A stretch of 64,000 bases of DNA from positions 101,330-165,329 of IMG/VR virus record IMGVR_UViG_3300037541_000804. The stretch is one strand, 5' to 3'. Position 1 is the first letter of the stretch. Each line of letters starts with the position of its first letter. The notes below the pieces were generated by a model. That model did not search any database. It was not told where the DNA came from and saw nothing but the letters and a program-made list of their open reading frames with translations. Origin of the DNA: a virus. Positions 37,700-47,556 of the stretch are shown piece by piece. A program made the position numbers and the translations under genes.

Positions 37700-38070
37700 T
37701 GGATATAAAAGACCAACTCATTCTTGACTCCAAAAAGAATCCCATGATTGAAATCTGCGGATTCATAGGCTATGACGGTAAAAACTTTATCTACAAGAGG
37801 ATGTTTAACCACAGCCCTCAACCTGATGAGTTTTTCTCGATTTCGCCGCTCGATTATTTGAGATTTAAAAGGGAGTTTATTTTTATCGCCGTGTTTCATT
37901 CTCACATTAAGTCTGGATGCGAACCAACTGATTTTGATTTGGTCAATTCAAAGAATTGCGCCCTGCCTTTTCTCATCTATTCCATCACGGAAAACAAATT
38001 TCATCTTCACGTTCCAGAAAACAGCGAAGCCGACTCATCCCTCATTGAAGAATTTAAAAATCTAATATGA
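37699..38070 (+). CDS. Tail assembly protein K-like, JAB/MPN domain only
   Basis: 123 aa. The JAMM-type zinc site is visible: E18 (EICG), H67-S-H69, T77 and D80 (HSHIKSGCEPTDFD), with Thr where Ser is usual. Lambda K has this domain followed by an NlpC/P60 peptidase; here the second domain is missing. Its order after L and before I supports the call. It is needed for tail-tip assembly. One-base overlap (TAATG) with L. Confidence 0.75.
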   Translation: MDIKDQLILDSKKNPMIEICGFIGYDGKNFIYKRMFNHSPQPDEFFSISPLDYLRFKREFIFIAVFHSHIKSGCEPTDFDLVNSKNCALPFLIYSITENKFHLHVPENSEADSSLIEEFKNLI

Positions 38071-38750
38071 CAACTGTTTTTCTACATGGTTATTTGGGCC
38101 AAAAGTATGGCAAAAAGCACACATTCTCACTTGCAAAACCGAGAGATGCTTTTAACGCTCTGGATTGCCAGTTTGAAGGATTCTCTAAAGAATTAATTGA
38201 ATTAGGCAAAAAAGGCAGCCAATACAGCTTAATCGTTGACGACAAAGAGCTTTATAGCGAAGAAGAGTTTTCTCTTCTTTCTAAAATGAAGGTTGTTCAT
38301 ATTGTGCCTGTTATTTTCGGCGCTGGAGCAGTCGCAGGTATTGTTATTGGAATAACGGCTTTGATTGGAGCGTTTGCTGCATCGGCGGCTGGTTATGCTC
38401 TTGTAGCTTCCGTTCTTACTGCTGTAGCGTTCTCAGCTATTTCCTACGGCGTTCAAGCTCTTTTAATAAAGCCTCCTCAATATAACGCTATTTCCCAAAG
38501 CGGGACGGCGGCTTCAACCGCCGCAACAGCAGCAACAAGTAAATCGTTCCTTTTTTCGAATAGAGAAAACGTCGCGTCTCAAGGCAATCCCGTTCCTCTA
38601 GGATACGGAAGACTAAGAGTTGGTTCGGCCATTATTCAAGAAAATGTCAAGTCCTACCCAAACAGCATAAGCACATTTGACGAGTTCTCATCTCAAGCAG
38701 TTAAAGAGGGCCAATCTTACATGAGTGTTATTCATAACCAACAACTTTAA
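38067..38750 (+). CDS. Tail assembly protein I-like
   Basis: 227 aa. An ubiquitin-like start (VFLHGYLGQKYG...LAKPRDAFNAL, about 4-30), then a long Gly/Ala-rich hydrophobic stretch (about 80-125) and a tail with VPLGYGRLRVGS, the motif seen in lambda I and related proteins. Acts during tip assembly and is probably not in the finished virion. ATGA overlap with K. Confidence 0.75.
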   Translation: MTTVFLHGYLGQKYGKKHTFSLAKPRDAFNALDCQFEGFSKELIELGKKGSQYSLIVDDKELYSEEEFSLLSKMKVVHIVPVIFGAGAVAGIVIGITALIGAFAASAAGYALVASVLTAVAFSAISYGVQALLIKPPQYNAISQSGTAASTAATAATSKSFLFSNRENVASQGNPVPLGYGRLRVGSAIIQENVKSYPNSISTFDEFSSQAVKEGQSYMSVIHNQQL

Positions 38751-41700
38751 TGGAACACTTTTTAAGAAAAAAATCAATAATTGAAGGGGCTGGCGGAGGT
38801 GGCGGTGGCGGCGGCGCGATTGTCATTTCCCCTCCATCTCCTCCTCCCCCAGCACAGCTTGAACCTCCGAAACTTGGAGCTTTACAAAGTCTCGCGTCTT
38901 ATTCTTACGCCGAAACTATTGATATGATTTCTGACGGCCCGATTGATGGTATTGTTAATCAGAACGGCCAATATGTTCAAGGGCATAGAATATTCGAAGG
39001 TATATATTTCGACAATGTTCCCGTCAAGAAAAGTATTGACTCAAGTTACTCTGGAACATCCGCTATCGCAAGCGCCGAATTCTCCCTTAGTGGAGAGGCT
39101 GGAAATTTGTATAATTTATGGTTTAGGTCTGGAGAATTTATCGGCAAGGATTTTACTGGAGCTTCGCATGTAAACGCAACGGGAGGTGTTGAGTTTTTGT
39201 CTGGAAGATATGGCTCTTCTGTTCTAAAAACGAGGTCTTATTTCGCAAATTACGCTCCCGTAAACGACCCCTACACATGTCTAACATATTCCCCAGTAAC
39301 TTCAAGTGGAAGCGTTGGCGATATTCTGAATTGCCCAGTTGCCACTATTAGAGAAAACCAGTTCGAACTAACATGGGAGCGAGATGATATTGCCAAAAGC
39401 ATTTACAATGCTATCGACCTTATTTCAACAGTGGCAGATTCCCCGTCTTCTTTCGGAAGCGATGGCTCACAAATTGCTTCTGCTAAAAAATTACGATTCG
39501 ATTATTCATCATGGGTGGATGTAAAAGACGGACTTTTATCCTTTGACTCATCGAAAGATGATTCTGACTATCCATTTTTTGCTGTCAAAATTAACTTCGG
39601 CGATCCATTCCCCGAAAATGTAACAAATCATTGCTCAAACACTGTAGTCACATTTCAAGCTACCCCAAGAACTCAAACAGTCTCCAGCGATTTCTCGATT
39701 GACGAATACACAAATACTATTCTGCTTGAGGATATTCGAAACCAAGCCTTTAGTCGCATCGAAATTGATGACCTTTCTAGCTCTATAAAATATGGGGCGA
39801 TGAATTATCTCGACCTAACCTACTCAAGAAAAACATCTTCAACAGAATTAGAAGTGGGTGGGTCAATTATTCTATTCGGCGCTAAAAATGACAAAGCCCC
39901 AACTCAAGAAAGTGTTCAATCTATCAAGGATTTCCTGTCTAAGCTTGTTGTTTTGAACTATTCTAATGAAAAATACAACTATAACAACGTCTTGGCGGAG
40001 GCTCGAATGGGCGACGAATTCCAAACGCCGCTTGCTTATTTCCGAAAAGTTTATGTTTCTAAGGAATATTCCGTAAAACTTGCTGGCCCATTTAATGTCA
40101 ACGGCTCTGTGTTTAGGGTGGCTAATTTCGCTGATCCAAATGGATATGCGACTCTTGGATATTCAGAAGTCCCACTAGCAGAAAACGCTAATGGAGAAGG
40201 TTCTACCGATAATCGCAGCGGCAAAAGCTTTTCTAGCTATGCTGGAAATAATAAGTCCACATACGTTGAAGCTGCCCTTCCAATTACTCACATCATTGAA
40301 AATAATAATGTTGATCAAGTGTATGTGACGATTGGCGTTCGTGCTCTTTCCGATACTAATCAGGTAGAACAAGCTCTAACTGGAATCGGCGACGTTCAAG
40401 TAGGGGCGAAAATTCCAACAGCGATTAGGTTTACTATTGAATGGGGTCTTCAAGACTCTTTTGGTAAAGAAGTCTCTTCATCTGTTCAAAAAAGAGTTTA
40501 CCAAGTAAGCGGGGTTGCTGACAACGCTGTTCTAATTGACCTTGGACGCGAAGAAAACTCCTCTATCGTTTCCAAATATTCTTTCGTGGCGGCTTCTAAT
40601 TCTTCTGGCGCTTTAAATGCTTCAAGCGGAATTATTCTTCCATCCTCTGAATCTGGCAAAAAACGCTTTATTAGAATTACCCGAACAACTTACGAATCAA
40701 GCTCTGTTCTTATCCGAAGAGAGATTTCTCTCGAAAAGATAACGGAGGTTATTAACACGCCATTCTCTTATCCAGGTTCAGCTATTATTGGCACAAAGAT
40801 TGACAGCCGAAATATCTCTACAATTCCGCCGCGATCCTTTGACGCAAGACTTAAAAGGGTTTTTGTTCCAAGTAATTATTATCCCCTGAAACCAAACGGC
40901 GAAGATAAACGGCGTTATAAAACAGCCGACGACTTCGCACTAGCAAGTCAAGACGATTTGCAGATTTACAAGGGAAACTGGGATGGAACCTTCAAGGAAT
41001 TATGGACAGACAATCCTGCGTGGGTTTTATTTGACCTTTTAATCAACCGCGATTATGGGCTTGGAAACTTTATTGATCCACGGCAAATTAATGTTTGGGA
41101 GCTTTATAAAATCGGCCAATTCTGTGACGGCGTAAATAGGAGCGGAGTATTTTCTGGCGTTTTAAACTCTTTCGGTGGAAGAGAACCGCGCTATTCAATC
41201 AATATTATTTTGGGCGATAGAATTGATGTGTTTCAAACTATCAACTCTGTTGCCGCCTCATTCAGAGGAAGCATTTACTACCATAATGGAGAAATTAATT
41301 TCGCAGATGACAGGCTGAAAATTCCATCCTACGACTTTTCTAACGCGAATGTCAAAGATGGTTTGTTCTCTTACTCTTCATCAAGAAGGGATCAGGGTTT
41401 TAATGTTATTGAAGTCGCATACTTGGATGAGAACGACGACTTCAAAAGTAAAGTTGAATACATTGAAAATGTTGACAGTATTAGAAAACGCGGCGTTTTA
41501 AAAACTACATACGACTCTTTTGGTGTTACTTCTAAATCTTTAGCCAATAGAATTGGCCGACATATCTTGTTTGGCACTATTGACGAAAACGAAAGCGCTA
41601 GCTTTTCTGCTGGAATGGATGCGATGATGATTAAACCTGGAGACTTAATCAATATTAATGATGAACTAAAAACCCAACAGCGAAACTTCGGGAGAGTTCT

Positions 41701-42817
41701 TGATTTGGACGTGGATTCAAGAACCGTTAGATTGAATGAAAAGTTCCAAGAGGGTGTATTTTTGTCCGATTTAACGCTAGTTTGTCCAAGCGGCGGCAAA
41801 TCATGGGACGAAATCTATGGAAAAGCTCGATATAGCGGAGGATTAACATTTGAAGATTTATACTCAAATGACGTTCCTATATCTCAGAGCTTTAAAATTA
41901 CTGGTTTTGATAACTCTCCAGAATACGGAAGCAATGTTTACATTGGTTCGCCTAAAACATATGAGCAAATAATGTTTACTGGCTTATCTCAAGTAGGTCT
42001 TGCTGGCCTTAGAACTGGATTGTATTCTGGTGCTGGAAGTTTTAGCGGGTACACTTATTTTTCTGGAATCGGCCAAACTTCGGGCTATTCAGTTTCTAGA
42101 AGTGGAACGCATTGGTATTTGAGGGCAGTAGCGTCTGGGAACGTTGTTACAAGCGGCAGTTCTGGCGCTTCTTATCCAACTGGAATATGGGCAACGGGAG
42201 GAGCTTATGACGTTTCCTATGTCGAAAACGGAAACATTGACTTCCTCCAAAATGTTCAAGTTGGCTCGCCATATTCTGTTTCTGTTTCTGGCATTCCCAA
42301 AGATGTTTATAAGGTGGCCTCGATTAGAGAAGTTTCTCCGAATGAATTTGAAGTGGCCGCAATTAAATTCAACTCTGGCAAATTTGCCGAAATTGAAGCC
42401 TCTCAGAATATTGATGATTTTTATTCAACCTTTTCTTTCCTTCAAAGACCACGAGCAAATGCGCCAGTCTCAGTTTCTCAACAGTATCAGCTTGGTGATC
42501 CTACTATTTTAGCTTTTGCAGAGGGGGCTTTTGGTGGAGCGTCCACTACAGATATTTCTGGGTCATGGACAGCGGTTGACGGGGCAGAAAACTATTACAC
42601 TGTATTAACAAAACCCAATGGTTCAAAGGTTTCTTCCGTTACAACATCAACCAGTTATGTTCTCTTGGATCAAGATCAGGTTGGTTTTTATCGTCTTTCT
42701 GTGAGCGCCAAGAATCAAACGCTCGGATATACGTCGAAATCAACCTCTGCTAGTTTAACTATTCTGCCAAGCGCTAGCTTGATTACTCCTTATATCGTTA
42801 ATATAACTATCGCCTAA
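38750..42817 (+). CDS. Host specificity / tip attachment protein J-like
   Basis: 1355 aa. Residues about 14-50 hold a seven-Gly run then a poly-Pro linker. The first conserved block is SLASYSYAETIDMISDGPIDG, typical of J-like proteins. The region about 700-1000 is the conserved TipJ hub (WVLFDLLINRDYGLG, GRDPRY-like GREPRYSINI, FADDR). A Gly/Ser-rich region (about 1080-1150) precedes a C-terminal fibronectin-type III-like domain (about 1250-1350). J forms the central tip fibre and binds the host receptor. One-base overlap with I. Confidence 0.85.
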   Translation: MEHFLRKKSIIEGAGGGGGGGGAIVISPPSPPPPAQLEPPKLGALQSLASYSYAETIDMISDGPIDGIVNQNGQYVQGHRIFEGIYFDNVPVKKSIDSSYSGTSAIASAEFSLSGEAGNLYNLWFRSGEFIGKDFTGASHVNATGGVEFLSGRYGSSVLKTRSYFANYAPVNDPYTCLTYSPVTSSGSVGDILNCPVATIRENQFELTWERDDIAKSIYNAIDLISTVADSPSSFGSDGSQIASAKKLRFDYSSWVDVKDGLLSFDSSKDDSDYPFFAVKINFGDPFPENVTNHCSNTVVTFQATPRTQTVSSDFSIDEYTNTILLEDIRNQAFSRIEIDDLSSSIKYGAMNYLDLTYSRKTSSTELEVGGSIILFGAKNDKAPTQESVQSIKDFLSKLVVLNYSNEKYNYNNVLAEARMGDEFQTPLAYFRKVYVSKEYSVKLAGPFNVNGSVFRVANFADPNGYATLGYSEVPLAENANGEGSTDNRSGKSFSSYAGNNKSTYVEAALPITHIIENNNVDQVYVTIGVRALSDTNQVEQALTGIGDVQVGAKIPTAIRFTIEWGLQDSFGKEVSSSVQKRVYQVSGVADNAVLIDLGREENSSIVSKYSFVAASNSSGALNASSGIILPSSESGKKRFIRITRTTYESSSVLIRREISLEKITEVINTPFSYPGSAIIGTKIDSRNISTIPPRSFDARLKRVFVPSNYYPLKPNGEDKRRYKTADDFALASQDDLQIYKGNWDGTFKELWTDNPAWVLFDLLINRDYGLGNFIDPRQINVWELYKIGQFCDGVNRSGVFSGVLNSFGGREPRYSINIILGDRIDVFQTINSVAASFRGSIYYHNGEINFADDRLKIPSYDFSNANVKDGLFSYSSSRRDQGFNVIEVAYLDENDDFKSKVEYIENVDSIRKRGVLKTTYDSFGVTSKSLANRIGRHILFGTIDENESASFSAGMDAMMIKPGDLININDELKTQQRNFGRVLDLDVDSRTVRLNEKFQEGVFLSDLTLVCPSGGKSWDEIYGKARYSGGLTFEDLYSNDVPISQSFKITGFDNSPEYGSNVYIGSPKTYEQIMFTGLSQVGLAGLRTGLYSGAGSFSGYTYFSGIGQTSGYSVSRSGTHWYLRAVASGNVVTSGSSGASYPTGIWATGGAYDVSYVENGNIDFLQNVQVGSPYSVSVSGIPKDVYKVASIREVSPNEFEVAAIKFNSGKFAEIEASQNIDDFYSTFSFLQRPRANAPVSVSQQYQLGDPTILAFAEGAFGGASTTDISGSWTAVDGAENYYTVLTKPNGSKVSSVTTSTSYVLLDQDQVGFYRLSVSAKNQTLGYTSKSTSASLTILPSASLITPYIVNITIA

Positions 42818-44049
42818 TGTACACTTTTCAACAGTTATTCACAAAGGCAACTCCTCCTGCCGTTGGAGAGGGAAGCGGTATTTGCATACCAGAAAATGCA
42901 ATATTAAATCTTTCTGTTCTTGATAAGTATAATCAGGCAGTTAATTCCAGACAACAATACGGCGGGCAAAATAAACTCTCTTTTGACGTTGACGTAAGAT
43001 ACACAAATGGATCGTTTGCCCCAAGTGGCTCAAACTTTGAAACAGGATTAGTCGGCCCAACATATATTTTTACTAAACAAAAAAACATTCAAGCCTTTGA
43101 TGGCAACCCACAAAGATCATACTCTCTTACTTTTAAGTTAAGGGAGCAGTCTCCATCTTCCGTATCTTCTGGAAGATATTCTATTTACCATAATGAGGCC
43201 GTCATTTCTGGATTTTCGGGCGTTTTAGATGGAACTTCGGGCGCAAATAGACAGACTGGGAGAATTAATATTAATTTGTCAATGTCTGATATTGACTATT
43301 ATGACGTGTCGAAGTTTGAGATTTATTCTGGCTTTTCGCCAAGTTTTTCTGTTGTAACTGGCACTGGCGCTAGTTCTAATATGTTAAAAAGCGTAAGTGT
43401 TTTTCAACAAAAAAGAGACTACACGCTAACCATTAATGAAGGAGAACAACCTCTTGATGGTAGGTATTATCACTACAAGATTTTGCCGTATGATAATTTT
43501 GGTTCGGGATTTGTTTCTACATCTCCAATTAGTGGGATTATGTATAACGGCGAAATTGCTCCTCAGTCATTGAATAATCTCACGGGCAGAGCAATCGTTA
43601 TTCTTCAAGAGGGAGCTTATTGCATTCACACTCTTCATACTGGCGCTATCACTGGTTCTGGTTATCAGATACTAGATATTATGGCCAATATTTCTGGAAA
43701 CATTCGAACAGGCAATTTCTACAGTGAAAACCTTAGCTCTAATACTACTCAGAAAGACACCTACCCATTCCGCACGATTAAATATCTTGCCCAATTAACT
43801 GACGCCAGCGGTTACTGTTCGTCAAGAGAGATTATGATTACGGATAATACGTTATCAAATATTTCGGGCCACTCTGGGTTATATGTATCTGAGTATGGGA
43901 TGTCTGACACTGGCAACTTTACCCGCATTCTTGTTTCGGGAGAAGGAACGGGCGTTTCTGACTACTCTAGAGGCACAGGGTTTATTTACCTCATGGCCCA
44001 ACTGCAAAATCCCGATGGACAATATAAACTTTGGAGGACAATTCTTTGA
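42817..44049 (+). CDS. Tail tip or fibre protein, 410 aa
   Basis: Beta-rich, Ser/Gly/Thr-rich protein directly after J (one-base overlap). Repeats of the ISG or SG type and many aromatic residues are typical of fibres or receptor-binding parts. No enzymatic motif. Composition like J, so probably a tip accessory fibre. Confidence 0.6.
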   Translation: MYTFQQLFTKATPPAVGEGSGICIPENAILNLSVLDKYNQAVNSRQQYGGQNKLSFDVDVRYTNGSFAPSGSNFETGLVGPTYIFTKQKNIQAFDGNPQRSYSLTFKLREQSPSSVSSGRYSIYHNEAVISGFSGVLDGTSGANRQTGRININLSMSDIDYYDVSKFEIYSGFSPSFSVVTGTGASSNMLKSVSVFQQKRDYTLTINEGEQPLDGRYYHYKILPYDNFGSGFVSTSPISGIMYNGEIAPQSLNNLTGRAIVILQEGAYCIHTLHTGAITGSGYQILDIMANISGNIRTGNFYSENLSSNTTQKDTYPFRTIKYLAQLTDASGYCSSREIMITDNTLSNISGHSGLYVSEYGMSDTGNFTRILVSGEGTGVSDYSRGTGFIYLMAQLQNPDGQYKLWRTIL

Positions 44050-44261
44050 TTGCTAGTTCTTATTTTTCGGCCAAAAATGTTTTGGCGCAGGGTTCTTTTT
44101 ATCCGCCTAGACTTTCTCTCCAAGAAAGAACTGGTTTTTTTAGCGGCCTATCAACAACAGGAATGACCTCTTTTGATGGGGCTATGGTTTTTCAAACAGG
44201 AAGCGGTCAAGCTTTATTCGTCGTTCAATCTGGAATGTGGAAACAAGCTAGCCTTGTTTAA
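44031..44261 (+). CDS. Small tail-associated protein, 76 aa
   Basis: Short beta-rich protein ending the rightward operon. The frame starts with TTG at 44031. A better start may be TTG 44046, which overlaps the upstream stop and follows GGAGG at about nine bases, the clearest Shine-Dalgarno-like site in the window. Its end overlaps the convergent 54-aa gene by 14 bases. Confidence 0.55.
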   Translation: MEDNSLIASSYFSAKNVLAQGSFYPPRLSLQERTGFFSGLSTTGMTSFDGAMVFQTGSGQALFVVQSGMWKQASLV

Positions 44262-44412
44262 GGAACGACTTTCCCAGAGAAACCATAAATTCAGCCTTCT
44301 TGTCTTTGGATAAAGAAGAATACTCCTTTTTCAGCCGCCGATAAACGCGGCGAGTAATTGGGTTTTCTGGATTGACAAGTTTACGAAGCTTTTTGGCGAC
44401 GGTGTTACGCAT
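44248..44412 (-). CDS. Basic protein, 54 aa
   Basis: Rich in Arg and Lys throughout, probably nucleic-acid binding. A TATAAT lies only two bases before the ATG, so transcription would begin slightly inside the frame unless the -10 is shifted. Faces the tail operon. Confidence 0.5.
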   Translation of the reverse strand: MRNTVAKKLRKLVNPENPITRRVYRRLKKEYSSLSKDKKAEFMVSLGKSFLKQG

Positions 44413-44420
44413 GAATTATA

Positions 44421-45068
44421 TTAACTCAAATTAAAGGCTTCGATGCTGTATTTAAATGGATTGCCGTCAATACTTTTGACCAGATTGAGCATTTCGGCCA
44501 CCAAATCACGAGTTTCTTTTTGGGCGTCTTTTTTTAATCGTAAATTACAAAGGTGAACAAATGCATGAAAACTACCAGTCCAAATAAATTTTGTCTCTAA
44601 CGCCAAAGGAAGAATAATTCGGCACTGTTCCTTTGATACTCCAACCTTACACATTTCGTCATAAACTTCCTTAGCATGATCTACAACGGATTGCATCCTA
44701 GATAGGAAATATTTGTTTTTATCTTCGAGAACATCTTCGGCGCTTCCCTGCTTTGAGTCTTTCGATTGCATTCTCAACTTCTCTGGCAACCAATAAGAAT
44801 CAGAAAAATCAACATATCTTCCGCTAATGGAGTTTCGCGCCCATCCGATCTGGTGGGTAAATAATTGACGCTCTACAAAAATAGGGCATTCAATCCTAAA
44901 TTGCAATTGAGGATGACGAAATGGCGTAGTGTGCCCATGAGAAGCAAGGTACTTCAAAAGTTTGGCGTCTTTTTCTTCAAAACGCTTGCTTTCCTTATTA
45001 TATGAGACGCGGGCGATATTAGCTACCATAAGATCATCGCCAAAGTGAGAGAGAAGTTCTGTTTTCAT
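44421..45068 (-). CDS. thyX: Flavin-dependent thymidylate synthase ThyX
   Basis: 215 aa, standard length. The motif region FTHQIGWARNSISGRYV corresponds to the ThyX signature in the phage-type variant with FxHQ in place of the bacterial RHR. RHPQLQFRIECPIF upstream and the NLRLKKDAQKETRDLV helix downstream complete the fold. It makes dTMP from dUMP using FAD and methylene-tetrahydrofolate. It supports phage DNA synthesis with the dNMP kinases near 60 kb. Confidence 0.9.
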   Translation of the reverse strand: MKTELLSHFGDDLMVANIARVSYNKESKRFEEKDAKLLKYLASHGHTTPFRHPQLQFRIECPIFVERQLFTHQIGWARNSISGRYVDFSDSYWLPEKLRMQSKDSKQGSAEDVLEDKNKYFLSRMQSVVDHAKEVYDEMCKVGVSKEQCRIILPLALETKFIWTGSFHAFVHLCNLRLKKDAQKETRDLVAEMLNLVKSIDGNPFKYSIEAFNLS

Positions 45069-45107
45069 GTTTTTTGGATGTGATTTTTAGCGTTCCTGAG
45101 TTTTCGG

Positions 45108-45536
45108 TCATAACGATTGTTTCCTAACCCAAGAAGACGAATCCTCCTGAAATCCTAATTTTTTGTAAAGTTTTTCCAGCTTTTTGTTGTTTTGGGCCTT
45201 AACTGAACCCATGATTACAATATCATATGGCTTCGCAAAGTCAAGGGCCGTTTTGAATAATTTCATGCCGTAACCTGATTTCGACAGCCATAAAATATCC
45301 TGAAAAACAGTCTTATTGAATAACGGATTAAAACCAGCTTGCCCCAAAAAGATGCTATCCAACGCCTCATTCGACCAACAATGATAAGTCCATGTTAGCA
45401 ATTGAGGAACGGCCAATGTCGCTAAACCTTCTTTGCTAATCGGCGCTAAATGGGCCGCGCTTTGATCGTGAAATATTTGATCAAGATTCTCCAAAAGAGC
45501 CAAATATTCGGCTGGATTGGTGATTTTTTTAACCAT
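45108..45536 (-). CDS. GNAT-like acetyltransferase
   Basis: 142 aa. GYGMKLFKTALDFAKPYD followed by strand IVIMGSVK, then NNKKLEKLYKKLGFQE is the GNAT C-terminal pattern with the KLGF motif. The N-terminal half is less clear, and the usual GxGxG-like loop is reduced. Substrate unknown. Confidence 0.6.
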   Translation of the reverse strand: MVKKITNPAEYLALLENLDQIFHDQSAAHLAPISKEGLATLAVPQLLTWTYHCWSNEALDSIFLGQAGFNPLFNKTVFQDILWLSKSGYGMKLFKTALDFAKPYDIVIMGSVKAQNNKKLEKLYKKLGFQEDSSSWVRKQSL

Positions 45537-46080
45537 CAGTCAAGTAAGTAATTATCTCATCATCTCCTTTGATTTTTAAACTAGCTATTGCTGGACAAGT
45601 CAACATGTTTTGCGACTTTTCGATTAACCAAACCCTCTCTCCTCCAAATTTATTTTTTAATACTTCGTCCGACCATTTAGCAATCCTATCCCTCGTTGGA
45701 AACGAGTTTGCAAAACAAAAGGATAGGTGGTTTTCCACAATTTTTCCAGCGTAAGAAGCGAAAACACCTCTGATATAGTGTCTTTTTTGTTCTAAATTAA
45801 AAAGATTTTCTTTTAAAGAGCCTATAAAATGCCAATTCCACTCCAGCTCTTTGTCGCTATTTGGAGTCCCATATTGATTGGGATTTCCCCAATCAAAAAA
45901 CCTCACATATTTAAAATATTCACAATTTGGCCTCCATGTCGGAGAATCGTAAAAACTTAAAAAATCACCTTTACCAATCTCAAAGGCGATTTCGTTCGTT
46001 ATTTGATCAGGGTATTCTTCACGAGGCAGAGTCATTTTAAAATAATTTTTCCTAGCAAAGCGGCATTTTAAATATTCCAC
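45529..46080 (-). CDS. Hypothetical protein, 183 aa
   Basis: Aromatic-rich soluble protein with a Phe/Tyr/Trp-dense first half. Eight-base overlap with the GNAT-like gene, so probably co-translated. Unrecognised. It could start at the Met at position 16. Confidence 0.55.
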   Translation of the reverse strand: MEYLKCRFARKNYFKMTLPREEYPDQITNEIAFEIGKGDFLSFYDSPTWRPNCEYFKYVRFFDWGNPNQYGTPNSDKELEWNWHFIGSLKENLFNLEQKRHYIRGVFASYAGKIVENHLSFCFANSFPTRDRIAKWSDEVLKNKFGGERVWLIEKSQNMLTCPAIASLKIKGDDEIITYLTDG

Positions 46081-46249
46081 TATTTTCTGGGGAGTCTAAG
46101 ATGCTTTCTATTTCTCTGGCCCATGTTGGATTATGGTTGTCTATGTGACGAACAATCTGATTCTTAGATAGGTTAACCGCCGTAAATCCCAAAATAGTAG
46201 AATACTCGGCGAAAAGATCGTTGGTTTGGTGAAGAATTATTCGAGCCAT
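46052..46249 (-). CDS. Hypothetical protein, 65 aa
   Basis: Small alpha/beta protein overlapping both neighbours by a few bases. Unrecognised. Confidence 0.5.
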   Translation of the reverse strand: MARIILHQTNDLFAEYSTILGFTAVNLSKNQIVRHIDNHNPTWAREIESILDSPENSGIFKMPLC

Positions 46250-46509
46250 TAGATTGAGTTTTTCTTCTCGATTTCGCTGTTTTCCGCACTATTTGGCCCA
46301 AGCGGATCAAATTTTTCTACCCCGCCCGAATGTGGCAAAACCAAAGGGGGCAAGTCTAGATTGAAAATACTATTAATCGGCGGGACTTCAATGGTTTTTT
46401 CTTTATTTTGGCCGTTGATTTTCAGTTCTTCAACCCGAAGATCAACAAATCTATACCAAAAGAGAGCCAATAATAGAAACAAACAGGGAAAAAAGTTCCA
46501 GTGTTTCAT
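46249..46509 (-). CDS. Membrane-anchored protein, 86 aa
   Basis: A single hydrophobic helix (about 6-22) then a polar Pro/Asn-rich tail, so an N-terminal anchor with an outside or cytoplasmic tail. ATGA overlap with the gene upstream. Confidence 0.55.
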   Translation of the reverse strand: MKHWNFFPCLFLLLALFWYRFVDLRVEELKINGQNKEKTIEVPPINSIFNLDLPPLVLPHSGGVEKFDPLGPNSAENSEIEKKNSI

Positions 46510-47294
46510 TTGTTCAATAGATTAATGAGTTTCCAGCAGTCTTGCGGCGGAATGTCGCCGTATCCGTTCCAGACTTTTTCTTCACTTTTCTTGTATTTTT
46601 GTTCCACAAGGAAGTCTCGGAATTTGGCCCAAGAGTTGTACTTCTTCTTGGCGTGCTGTTCAAGGGTGTGTTGTGGGTCAAGAGCGTTTGGGGCGCTGTC
46701 TTGGTGTTCTTCTACGGCGTTTTTGCCCTTGGAGATTTCGTCATCACCAACGATATTGATGTTCAGAAAGTTGCGGACGCAGCGAACAAACGCCCGATTT
46801 TCGGCCTGAGTTTCTTTTAGGGAAGACATAAAATCGCCGCAATTTTCAGAAGTGGAGTTGGCAATTGATTGAAAACTCACATGAGTATCATTCGTTTCAT
46901 AATTTGGCTCCCATTGAATTGTGCAAATTGCTGATACGCCGTTCTCAAGATAATTCAATTGATAATGAACAGTAGAGTAGCCTCGAAGTCGGGCCAATTC
47001 TTTGTATCCGCCAAGTTTACATAGCAGTTGATGATCTTCCAACCCCTCAATAGAAGGGGGGATTTCTTTTCCAGCGCGTTCAAACCATCCTTTGTTTGGA
47101 TAGAGGAATCTATGGTTAATCATAGCCCGATAGTCAACCCATCCTTCTGGAGTAAACTTATAATCTACATTTTGAAGCAAACCGTGTTCGTCACGTTGAA
47201 GTTTAATGGGGCCGTTTTCATAACCCGCCTTATGAGGAGGAAGGTAAACTAATTGGGAGGGAGTTTCTGCCGCTGTGGTGGTGTCGTTGGTCAT
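46506..47294 (-). CDS. Hypothetical protein, possible annealing/recombination factor
   Basis: 262 aa. The centre holds a conserved-looking helix, SLKETQAENRAFVRCVRNFLNI (split here: SLKETQAENRAF then VRCVRNFLNI), similar in style to the E-T-x-A-x-x-R-A helix of ERF/Rad52-type annealing proteins. The flanking beta-rich part (about 105-150) fits that fold. The match is by eye and weak. C-terminal 70 residues are charged and could bind a partner such as SSB. Confidence 0.35.
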   Translation of the reverse strand: MTNDTTTAAETPSQLVYLPPHKAGYENGPIKLQRDEHGLLQNVDYKFTPEGWVDYRAMINHRFLYPNKGWFERAGKEIPPSIEGLEDHQLLCKLGGYKELARLRGYSTVHYQLNYLENGVSAICTIQWEPNYETNDTHVSFQSIANSTSENCGDFMSSLKETQAENRAFVRCVRNFLNINIVGDDEISKGKNAVEEHQDSAPNALDPQHTLEQHAKKKYNSWAKFRDFLVEQKYKKSEEKVWNGYGDIPPQDCWKLINLLNK

Positions 47295-47349
47295 AATAAA
47301 GATAGCCCTTTGCGAATTTCTGGTTTCAAATAGTCGTCACAGTTTGTTA

Positions 47350-47535
47350 TCAGTCGGGCGGGGCGATAGGTGGTTGTTGGGCAATTGGTTTTATGGAAAA
47401 AGATTCTTTATCATCGGTCACTTCCCACCCAAAGTCAAGAAGAATTTCTCTAAGCGAGTCGGAGGTTTCGAATTTTTCTCTTGTTTGTATTTCCAACGCA
47501 AAGAGGCGATCCAGATTGCGATTTGAGGATTCCAC
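47350..47535 (-). CDS. Hypothetical protein, 61 aa
   Basis: Helical charged first half, Pro-rich end. Lies between the recombination candidate and tRNA-Glu. Unrecognised. Confidence 0.45.
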   Translation of the reverse strand: MESSNRNLDRLFALEIQTREKFETSDSLREILLDFGWEVTDDKESFSIKPIAQQPPIAPPD

Positions 47536-47556
47536 TGTTTAGGATACATAGAAAGA

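Noticed and set aside
41392-41799. 135-aa leftward frame
   Set aside because: Antisense within the J gene; no promoter and unlikely composition.
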